The position numbers and the translations under genes are program-made. Positions 50,216-57,450 of a DNA stretch of 64,000 bases are shown here, piece after piece. This DNA comes from JBBDYH01 sp040901795 (GTDB lineage Bacteria; Planctomycetota; Planctomycetia; Pirellulales; JALHPA01), in NCBI GenBank assembly GCA_040901795.1, contig JBBDYH010000107.1:35937-99936 (forward strand). The letters run 5' to 3'. How positions within the stretch are numbered: the stretch's first letter is position 1; the number at the start of each line of letters is the position of its first letter. The notes beneath the pieces were generated by a model that worked only from the letters and a program-made list of their open reading frames with translations, was not told the origin of the DNA and searched no databases.

Positions 50216-52354
50216 TTACGGCCGATCTGTCTTCCGCAACGCGCGCTCCAGCCGGACTTGCTCCGGGTAAGCGGCCAAGACCAGCAGGCACTTGCTAGGC
50301 CGATCGAAGACGACCACCGCCGCAGAGCTTTCGACGCCCGCGTCGGCCAATAGCGTTTCCCGGTACCCCTCAAAATCATCCGCGGCACTCGCCTCTCCCT
50401 GAAACACGCCGCGGACTGGGTAGAACTCGATGCACGGGCGCGCCGCGACCGCTTTTGGCGTAGTGATCTCGATCACTTTGTCGCCAAGTACGCGGTAAAC
50501 AAGGCCCAGCGGTTCGAGCAAACGTTCCAAGACCAACTCCAGCGATTCGCTGGCGGCAACCAATCGCGCCTCCGTCTCCACGGCCAAACCCGCCGCGGCC
50601 AACGCCGGCCCATCAATGAGAATCGTGATGTCGCTTTGTTGGGCGAGATAGGCCACCACGTCGCACAACGGCGCCGGCCGGCCGATTCCCGCGGTGATTT
50701 GCCGTCCGAGTACAGCCTGAGCCTTGGCGCGGCGTGTCGCCAATTCAAACCGCCGCGGATCGAACCGCGCGTCGGGCCGATCTGCGCTAAAGCGACTTCG
50801 CAGCGGCCGCCCGCGGGCCACGCGCAGCTTCTCGCACAGCTCGATCAGCCGATCATGCTCGAGCTCGGCGGCCGAAACATTGATTGCTCCCGCGGTCACT
50901 GTAAGTTCGGGTTCCTTCTCGACCGGCATACCCACCCGGCGACCAATGAGCGCGCGGACCATGCCGGCCAATTCCTCGATCGGCGGGTCGCCCGACCGCA
51001 CGAGATCATCGACTGCGTAGCGCGCCTTTCTCGGTTGCTCGGCGCTTATCGGGCTGATCACCAACTGGCCTTGCTCCTCAATCGCCTTCAAACCGACCGG
51101 TCTCAGCGCCTGTTCTAATAGGGCGCCCACAGTTAACGACGTTCCCGTGACACTGACCGGCTCGCGGATCCCGACCCCGGCCGCAGCCAACGCGTCTACG
51201 TTAAGCGAAATCGTTACACCGGCCAAATGCGAGATCGTTTCGACCGCCTCGTGCAGCGGCGCGTCGCGGAACTCGACCCCCGCAATCGTCGTTCCCAGCC
51301 GCGCGCGTACATCAACTTTAGCCGGCGCGATTCGTCGCAGCGCGGGTTCGGCGGCCTGCGGCGGAACATCCGGCAAGGCCTGCTCCGGCGGGTGCGAGCG
51401 CTTCTCCGGATCCAGCGGTTCATTCGCTGGCGCTTCACCTGTGGACAAAACCGAGGCCGGATTCGTGGCCTGCAACAGCGTCGCGGGCAAGTCCTCCAAC
51501 ACCAGCGACGGCTTGCGCGCAACACGTGCGTCGGAAGTTGGCGGCGGTGATACCAAAGGCACGGCGGGCTCGCCGCCGGTGGCTGCGTCAACGTTCGCCG
51601 GTAGCTGTTCGATTTCAGATTCTTGATCCGGCAGGTCGCGCTGCTGGGATGTTGCAGCCTCAATCACCACCGGTTCGCTGGCGGTCGCGTTCTCAACGGG
51701 CGAGGAGGCCGGCAACGGCCCGCCCGGCGTTGAAGACTGATCGAGTGTCTGATCGTCGCGCGGCTCTTCGATTGCGGTTCCTGGATTGCCAGCCTCTGAC
51801 TCAGGTCGCTCGTCGGCAGCCGGCTCCTCAGTGACGGCATCTGAATTCGGCGCTTCCAGGGGCTCGACCGTGGAAGCATCGACAAGCTTCGTCTCGGCAA
51901 CATTTTGCGCGGGGTCGGCATTGAAGAGATACCACCATGTGCCAGCAGCGACGATCGCCGCGGCAGCCAATCCGCCGGCAATCGCAATCCACGGCGCTCC
52001 GCGAATGCCGGCCGACCATCTCACCCCTTCCAGCGGTGCAATACTCGACAGTTCGGGCAATGGCGGCGGCGAGCGCTCGAGCGGGGGACCCGATACTAAG
52101 GCTACGGCGTGCGCGGCGATTTGGTCGATGGATTCCGCCTCAGGAATCGGCAGCGCCTCGACAGCCGACTGTTTCATCGACGCGACAATCGCGGCGGTTG
52201 TAACCGGCGTGGTTGCCGCCTCCCCTTCCAGCGGCGGCACGACCTGCACCATGCTCGCGCACTTGGGACACGGCAGAATCTGTCCGATCGCAGCGCGATT
52301 CGTCACGCGCAACGGGGCTCTGCAAGTCGTGCAGTGAAAGGAGAATGGAACCAC
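50216..52354 (-). CDS. Zinc-ribbon membrane protein with two STN-like domains
   Basis: A 712-residue protein. The first 45 residues are a zinc ribbon (FHCTTCRAPLRVTN, then LPCPKCASMVQV). A membrane helix lies at about 117-137 (APWIAIAGGLAAAAIVAAGT), followed by 200 residues of acidic, Pro-rich linker. Two STN/secretin-like short domains then occur: EFRDAPLHEAVETISHLAGV at about 345 and LCDVVAYLAQQSDITILIDG at about 565. Such domains (a strand-helix-strand unit found in secretins and TonB receptors) bind partners at the membrane. It is next to a pseudokinase with a similar C-terminal unit. No name can be given. Confidence 0.8.
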   Translation of the reverse strand: MVPFSFHCTTCRAPLRVTNRAAIGQILPCPKCASMVQVVPPLEGEAATTPVTTAAIVASMKQSAVEALPIPEAESIDQIAAHAVALVSGPPLERSPPPLPELSSIAPLEGVRWSAGIRGAPWIAIAGGLAAAAIVAAGTWWYLFNADPAQNVAETKLVDASTVEPLEAPNSDAVTEEPAADERPESEAGNPGTAIEEPRDDQTLDQSSTPGGPLPASSPVENATASEPVVIEAATSQQRDLPDQESEIEQLPANVDAATGGEPAVPLVSPPPTSDARVARKPSLVLEDLPATLLQATNPASVLSTGEAPANEPLDPEKRSHPPEQALPDVPPQAAEPALRRIAPAKVDVRARLGTTIAGVEFRDAPLHEAVETISHLAGVTISLNVDALAAAGVGIREPVSVTGTSLTVGALLEQALRPVGLKAIEEQGQLVISPISAEQPRKARYAVDDLVRSGDPPIEELAGMVRALIGRRVGMPVEKEPELTVTAGAINVSAAELEHDRLIELCEKLRVARGRPLRSRFSADRPDARFDPRRFELATRRAKAQAVLGRQITAGIGRPAPLCDVVAYLAQQSDITILIDGPALAAAGLAVETEARLVAASESLELVLERLLEPLGLVYRVLGDKVIEITTPKAVAARPCIEFYPVRGVFQGEASAADDFEGYRETLLADAGVESSAAVVVFDRPSKCLLVLAAYPEQVRLERALRKTDRP

Positions 52355-52388
52355 GATCGACTCTGTGAAATGCTAACAAAACGGCGGC

Positions 52389-52415
52389 GTGCCACTGCTC
52401 GCCGCGAGCAGTGCC
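52389..52415. repeat. Palindrome R4, copy 2
   Basis: GTGCCACTGCTCGCCGCGAG then CAGTGCC, between the pseudokinase and zinc-ribbon genes. The remainder of this gap contains nothing I can identify. Confidence 0.75.
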
Positions 52416-52502
52416 ATGACCGGCCAAAGCGGCGACTCGTTCTAAGTAAAACGTACATCCGACGAGCCTTAGCCGGATCAAGCGCCGCTCGGCTCGCGGC
52501 GC

Positions 52503-55376
52503 CTATTGTCCGCCAAACTCCGCCGGCAACGCGTCCCCCCGCCGCTGGGCCGCGGCACGGGTGGTGACGAACAACACCTCTTCGCCGCCAGGCGATTTCG
52601 GTTTGACCACATACACTAGCTTACCCTCAGGATTGGCCTTAAGTAAGACAGTGCGCAGCGCCTCGCCGGCCGGCGTGTCCTTGATATCGAGGTCAAAACG
52701 GTTGTTCCGCGTAATCCCCTCGCTCACTAAATCGCCGCCGAGAATCTCGCTGGGCGCCCCGATTTCCGCCGAAATCGTTTGCAACGCCCTTTCCAGCGTG
52801 TCGCCCGTCTGGACGATCGTAATTGCCGAACGTAGCCGTTGGGTCAGCGTTTTCTCGCCTGCTGCCGGCGCGGCCGAAGACGAGCCAGGCGGCGATGCGG
52901 CCCCCCCGCCACGCGGCTGCACGATCGCCAACTCGGCGCCTAGCGCGAGATTATGCGCCGCCATCGCCGGTAGATAGCAGTTCAGCACCACCTGGTCGTC
53001 TTCGACGCCGACGCGAAGCTGCCGCTCGACGAACCGCGCCATCGAACCGAGCCGAATCAGCACTCGCCCACTGTGCGGATCGAGGCCGATCCGGCTGACA
53101 TACTCCTCCACGTCCAACGCGATCCGCTGCATCCGCTCTCGAAACGCGTTCGCCAGCTCGACGGCCGTCGTGGTCTGCGGGTCCGGAATCAGCCGCCCCT
53201 CGAGATAGCACTGCTCGTCCAAATGCAGGCTGAGCGTTGCACCGCGATAGTGCTCTGGGAATAACGCGGTAATTGCGTCGTGCAGTTGCTCCAGGCGTTC
53301 CGCGACAAATGCGGGTCGCGCCTCAACGATCAGTGCCTGCGTCGTGAACAGCAGAGTACACAACTTATCGGAGTCGCTCGTCCGCAGCAGCTTCACCATC
53401 TCGCGCCACAGCGGCGTCGCCTCCTTGCCGGCCGCCATGACTTCGGGCATCTGCGCAGCGGTCGTGACGACAAGCAGCTTCCCCTGCTCGGCGGCCGGTG
53501 CGAAGTAAGCCCGCTCGCGCGCAACGAAGTACTTTTTGTCTCCCTGCGTGACCGATTGAAAGCCGCCCCACCGGGCCTCGAGCATTTCCGCCGTAGTGGC
53601 AGTCGTCGGCCAGACCACATAGCTCGCCGTCCACTCGCCACCGCTGTTGGTCCAGGCGACGGTCAGATGATCGACCTCGGCCAACGGCATTCCGATCGCC
53701 TCTTCGGCCGCCGCCCAGGCCCCGGCGCCGTGGGGTCCCAAAGTCGCCACCAGCTTCTCTCCTTCGGCATGACGCAGTAATTGCGCCGGCCGGACGGCTA
53801 TCACGATCTCGGCTCGCGGCGGTAAGTACGCCCATGAGATCGGCTCCCCCGCAGTGGGCGCGGCCCACAGCGCGAGCGCGTCGGCGCCGTTGTTTGCATT
53901 CCTGATTTCGTTATCTTCCGGCCCCGGGCCACCGTCACGATCGTTCGGGCCGCCATCGTCAGTCCCATTTGTATTCGCGGCTTCACCGTTATTCCGCCTG
54001 ACGTCTTCGCCATGGTCCGCCAGGATGTCGCCACGATCCGACATCACGTAGCCCACGCCGCCGCCAATGCCCAGCGCCAACAACAACGCCAACACGAACA
54101 CCCCCTTGTTCCGAGATTGCTTACGCCGTTCCCGCACCACGATGGTCGGCGTGACCTCTTCTTGCATCATGGCGACATTCGCGAGCTGCGCGGGCGTGTC
54201 TTCGCCACGGAGGATCGGTGGAACCGGCGAACTTCGGCGAGCCTCCTCGCCGCCGAGAGCGACGCCCTGCGCGGCTTCAAACGCGGCCCGCCGCACCGGG
54301 TCCGACGTCGGCTGCGGCATGGCGTCCTTCTGCTCGGGCTCCACGAAGTATGCCAGCGCCTCGGCCAGGTCCGTTGCGGTTTGATACCGCAGCCTCCGGT
54401 CCTTGGCCATGGCATAGGCCACCACCTTCGCCAACCCCGCGGGCACGCCGAGCGGTTCGAGCGGCTGGATCGCCTCTGTGGCATGCCGCAGCATCTTCTC
54501 GGCGACATTACCGCCGGCAAATGGCGGCCGCCCGCTTAACAACTCATACAGCGTGCAACCGATCGCATACACATCGGTCAGTGCATCAATCGGCTGCCCC
54601 GCGTCAGCCAACTCGGCGGCCGCATAGTCAGCATACCGCTCTCGCTCAGTCGAAATTGTGCCACTGCTCGCCGCGAGCAGTGGTGCCCAAAACCCCGCCA
54701 TCAAATGCGGCTCGCGCGACAGTGGAACCTGCAGCAAGCGTCCGTTCCCCTGCAGATCGATCCACACATTCTGCGGCCGAATATCGCCATGCAAAATGTC
54801 CCGACCGTGCAGCGCCGCCGCCCCCAGCGCCACCTGCCGCATCACCCGGCAGGCCTCAGCCCCTCGCAGCGGCCCCCGAGCCGCGAGCGCTTCGTCGGCG
54901 CTTCCGCCGTTCAAGTCCTCGATCACCACAAACTTGAACCGACCCAAGTCCACCAGCTCGTACGTGCGGCTCAAACAGGGATCCACCGTCTGGCTGGCAA
55001 TCGCCAACTGAGCCACCGCCACGGCATACCGCTCCGGCTCGCGCACCACCGAGCCGCTGAGAAACCACAACACTACGGGGTGCTTCGTCGGCGCGTGGAC
55101 CGCCCGAAAACAACCGCTGAGGCGGCCCTGACTCAAACGATCGCGCAATACATACGGCCCGTAGACAAACGGTCCCGCCCGACCGCTCAACAACATCTTG
55201 GCCTGATATCGCGTGATCGCCCGCTGGCTAACGAGCCATTTGGCCAGCCCCATCGCGTCGGCCTCGTCGCCGCCCACGGCTCTCGCGAACCGCTGCTCGA
55301 GTATCTGCCGCTCCGCCTCGCTCCGCAGCCCGCTTTTCACGAGCAATCGCCAGAAATCTCTGTTCGATACTGTCAT
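52503..55376 (-). CDS. Membrane pseudokinase of the planctomycete Ser/Thr kinase type
   Basis: A 957-residue protein with a helical N-terminus (about 1-65) and a kinase-like domain (about 70-345). The kinase motifs are degenerate: the glycine loop reads YVLRDRLSQGRLSGCF, the VAIK Lys is gone (HPVVLWFLSGS), the catalytic loop is HGDIRPQNVWID and there is no DFG. The helical lobe is normal (TDVYAIGCTLYELLSGRPPF). A membrane helix follows at about 425 (GVFVLALLLALGIGGGVGYV) and then a long exported region ending in an STN-like unit. Near residue 235 the string PLLAASSGT comes from a palindromic repeat. It probably acts as a sensor or scaffold. Confidence 0.85.
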   Translation of the reverse strand: MTVSNRDFWRLLVKSGLRSEAERQILEQRFARAVGGDEADAMGLAKWLVSQRAITRYQAKMLLSGRAGPFVYGPYVLRDRLSQGRLSGCFRAVHAPTKHPVVLWFLSGSVVREPERYAVAVAQLAIASQTVDPCLSRTYELVDLGRFKFVVIEDLNGGSADEALAARGPLRGAEACRVMRQVALGAAALHGRDILHGDIRPQNVWIDLQGNGRLLQVPLSREPHLMAGFWAPLLAASSGTISTERERYADYAAAELADAGQPIDALTDVYAIGCTLYELLSGRPPFAGGNVAEKMLRHATEAIQPLEPLGVPAGLAKVVAYAMAKDRRLRYQTATDLAEALAYFVEPEQKDAMPQPTSDPVRRAAFEAAQGVALGGEEARRSSPVPPILRGEDTPAQLANVAMMQEEVTPTIVVRERRKQSRNKGVFVLALLLALGIGGGVGYVMSDRGDILADHGEDVRRNNGEAANTNGTDDGGPNDRDGGPGPEDNEIRNANNGADALALWAAPTAGEPISWAYLPPRAEIVIAVRPAQLLRHAEGEKLVATLGPHGAGAWAAAEEAIGMPLAEVDHLTVAWTNSGGEWTASYVVWPTTATTAEMLEARWGGFQSVTQGDKKYFVARERAYFAPAAEQGKLLVVTTAAQMPEVMAAGKEATPLWREMVKLLRTSDSDKLCTLLFTTQALIVEARPAFVAERLEQLHDAITALFPEHYRGATLSLHLDEQCYLEGRLIPDPQTTTAVELANAFRERMQRIALDVEEYVSRIGLDPHSGRVLIRLGSMARFVERQLRVGVEDDQVVLNCYLPAMAAHNLALGAELAIVQPRGGGAASPPGSSSAAPAAGEKTLTQRLRSAITIVQTGDTLERALQTISAEIGAPSEILGGDLVSEGITRNNRFDLDIKDTPAGEALRTVLLKANPEGKLVYVVKPKSPGGEEVLFVTTRAAAQRRGDALPAEFGGQ
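54658..54687. repeat. Palindrome R4, copy 3, inside the pseudokinase coding region
   Basis: GTGCCACTGCTCGCCGCGAG then CAGTGGTGCC lies in frame between the degenerate catalytic loop and the activation segment. It adds about nine residues (APLLAASSG). The flanking DNA has no other repeat. Confidence 0.82.
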
Positions 55377-55438
55377 GCGCGCGGGTCGCGAGCGAAAAGA
55401 AACTGTCCCGGAGCATGTATCCTACCGCGCCATTGTCT

Positions 55439-55486
55439 GTAGCGGAATTCGCCAGTTCTGTAGCGGAATTCGCCAGAATTCCGGCC
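55439..55486. repeat. Two GTAGCGGAATTCGCCAG repeats
   Basis: GTAGCGGAATTCGCCAGTTC, then the same unit again followed by AATTCCGGC. Same family as 889-919. The rest of the 376-bp divergent gap up to the sigma gene has no recognised feature, and I could not place the promoters. Confidence 0.7.
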
Positions 55487-55752
55487 GCTGCACGTCCCGC
55501 CTGCGGCTCGACTGAGCTCGTCGAAGTCCGGCCGGGACCAATGTAGGGTGGGACGAGGCCGCCGCGGCCGACGGCCCACCATTGCGGCTTCTGGCCATCT
55601 GGATTATCCGCCGCCCAAGAATTCTTTTCCTTTCCCCGCATCATATCCACCTCAAATCCTGTCCCTTATGTTAGGACACCATCCTGTCCCCTGTCCCCTG
55701 ACGCCTGCTGAACCCTCAACCCTGTCTGCCCGCCGTGGCGGGAACTCTTCCC

Positions 55753-56376
55753 ATGCCGGACCGGCGCTCGACGGACCCACAATCGCTTCTCGCCCACGCC
55801 CGCCAGGGCGACCGGACCTCGCTGGGCGCCATCGCCGAGCTGTATACCAACTACCTCAAGCTGCTCGCTCGCGTCCAGATCGACCGCCACCTGCAGCGGC
55901 GGCTCAGCCCTTCCGACCTGGTTCAGGAAACGTTCGTCAAGGCCTGGGCCAACTTCGGCCAGTTTCGCGGCCAGACCGAGCAAGAGCTTCTGGCCTGGCT
56001 GCGCAGCATCCTCGTCAACGCGGTGAAGTCAGCCATCGAGCGCGAGCTGAAAACCGGCAAGCGCAACGCCCGCCGCGAGGTTTCGCTCAACGAGCGCCTC
56101 ACCCACCTCGACCGCTCGGTCGAGCAGCTCGATCGGGCGCTGGTCAGCCAGATCTCCTCCCCCAGCGTCCAGGCCGGCCGCCGCGAGACCGCCGCCATCG
56201 TCGCCGACCACCTGGCCGCGCTCCCCGACCACTATCGCGAAGTCATTGTGCTGCGGAACTTGGAAGGCATTTCCTTCGACGAGATCGCCACCCGCATGGG
56301 CCGGACCACCAGCGCCGTCCGCTCGCTGTGGGTGCGTGCCCTCGACCGACTCCAGAATTTCGCCACGGAGAATTGA
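55753..56376 (+). CDS. ECF-type RNA polymerase sigma factor
   Basis: A 207-residue protein from ATG 55753 (an in-frame GTG lies at 55735). Region 2 contains RRLSPSDLVQETFVKAWANF and QELLAWLRSILVNAVKSAIE. Region 4 contains ALPDHYREVIVLRNLEGISF followed by EIATRMGRTTSAVRSLWVRA, a helix-turn-helix. No anti-sigma gene follows. Instead a Ser/Thr kinase gene comes next, as is common for planctomycete ECF groups thought to be controlled by phosphorylation. Confidence 0.94.
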   Translation: MPDRRSTDPQSLLAHARQGDRTSLGAIAELYTNYLKLLARVQIDRHLQRRLSPSDLVQETFVKAWANFGQFRGQTEQELLAWLRSILVNAVKSAIERELKTGKRNARREVSLNERLTHLDRSVEQLDRALVSQISSPSVQAGRRETAAIVADHLAALPDHYREVIVLRNLEGISFDEIATRMGRTTSAVRSLWVRALDRLQNFATEN

Positions 56377-56413
56377 AACAACGTCGCCTTTCGCTCCGCG
56401 AAAGTACGCCCTC

Positions 56414-56440
56414 GTGCCACTGCTCGCCGCGAGCAGTGGT
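56414..56440. repeat. Palindrome R4, copy 4
   Basis: GTGCCACTGCTCGCCGCGAG then CAGTGGT, between the sigma factor and kinase genes. Confidence 0.75.
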
Positions 56441-56600
56441 AGGGTGGGCCGAGTCCGCGAGGCCCACGCGCCGCAAATCGTGGGACTGAAAGTCCCAAAC
56501 TCGATAGCCCAGGCCATCGGCCTGGGGTTCGAATGGACGAATGTGATCATTCAAGGCCCAACGGGCCGTAACTCGACCTCCTCTTACTTCCATACAAATC

Positions 56601-57425
56601 GTGAACCGCCTTTTTTCGCCCAACTCAACCTGCACGCTCGACGGCCGCCCTGCCTCGTCCGACGACTCGCAAGTCGGCAAGATCCTCGAGTCGTACCTGC
56701 AATCGCTGGAGCGCGGGCAATCCCCCGACATCGACGCACTCCTGCAGCAACACTCCGATCTTGCGGAAAAGCTCGAACCCTCGCTGCGCAAGCTCGCCGC
56801 GCTGCACCGCATGTCCGAGCGGCTGCAATCCCCCGAAACCGCCGACCCGCTGGCCGACGCCATCGGCCAGGACGGCACGCTCGGCGACTACCGCATCATC
56901 CGCGAGATCGGCCGCGGCGGCATGGGCATCGTCTACGAGGCTCACCAGATCTCGCTCTCGCGCCGCGTGGCCTTGAAGGTCCTCCCCTTCGCCGCGGTGC
57001 TCGACCCGCGGCATCTCCAGCGGTTCAAGAACGAGGCTCTGGCCGCGGCCAGCCTCGATCATCCCAACATCGTCGAAGTCTACGGAGTCGGCTGCGAGCG
57101 TGGCGTGCACTTCTACGCCATGCGCTACGTCGAGGGGCAGACGCTCGCCGCCGTCATCGATGCCCTCCGTTTAGCCGACGCCGGTACGGCGGGTTTAGCC
57201 GTCGGCGGTACGCCGACTGTAGGAGCCGACTCCGTCGGCGACTCTGGTTCCCACGCTCCGCGTGGGAACGCGTCCCTCGCCGCTCCGCGGCGCGAACCAG
57301 AAATGCCCGACGACGGCGACAACACCGCGACCATTGGCGACAACCCTGCACTCCGTACTCCGTACGCGCCGCAATCGAAAACAACTCCGAACTTCGAACT
57401 CCGAATTCCGCACTCCCCCCACTGA
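56601..57425 (+). CDS. Ser/Thr protein kinase, N-terminal part before the frameshift
   Basis: The 274-residue frame begins with a planctomycete-type helical leader (VGKILESYLQSLERGQSPDI). It continues into the kinase N-lobe: YRIIREIGRGGMGIVYEAH (glycine loop), VALKVLPF (ATP-binding Lys), FKNEALAAASLDHPNIVEVY and FYAMRYVEGQTLAAVIDALR. After residue about 190 the frame enters stacked repeats, shown by AGTAGLAVGGTPTVGADSVG and SHAPRGNASLAAP, and stops at TGA 57423. The C-lobe continues in another frame (next entry). Either the gene is broken or the assembly has an indel in the repeats. Confidence 0.8.
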   Translation: MNRLFSPNSTCTLDGRPASSDDSQVGKILESYLQSLERGQSPDIDALLQQHSDLAEKLEPSLRKLAALHRMSERLQSPETADPLADAIGQDGTLGDYRIIREIGRGGMGIVYEAHQISLSRRVALKVLPFAAVLDPRHLQRFKNEALAAASLDHPNIVEVYGVGCERGVHFYAMRYVEGQTLAAVIDALRLADAGTAGLAVGGTPTVGADSVGDSGSHAPRGNASLAAPRREPEMPDDGDNTATIGDNPALRTPYAPQSKTTPNFELRIPHSPH

Positions 57426-57450
57426 TCACTGACCACCGACCACTGACCAC
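57160..57450. repeat. Stack of several repeat families inside the kinase gene
   Basis: In order: GCCGACGCCGGTACGGCGG palindromes, a GTAGGAGCCGACTCCGTCGG unit, an R2 core (GTTCCCACGCTCCGCGTGGG) with the GCCGCTCCGCGGCGCG inner arm, the ACTCCGAATTCCGCACTCC minisatellite arm, and the CACTGACCACCGACCACTGA arm. The first, third, fourth and fifth have relatives elsewhere in the window. Confidence 0.8.
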
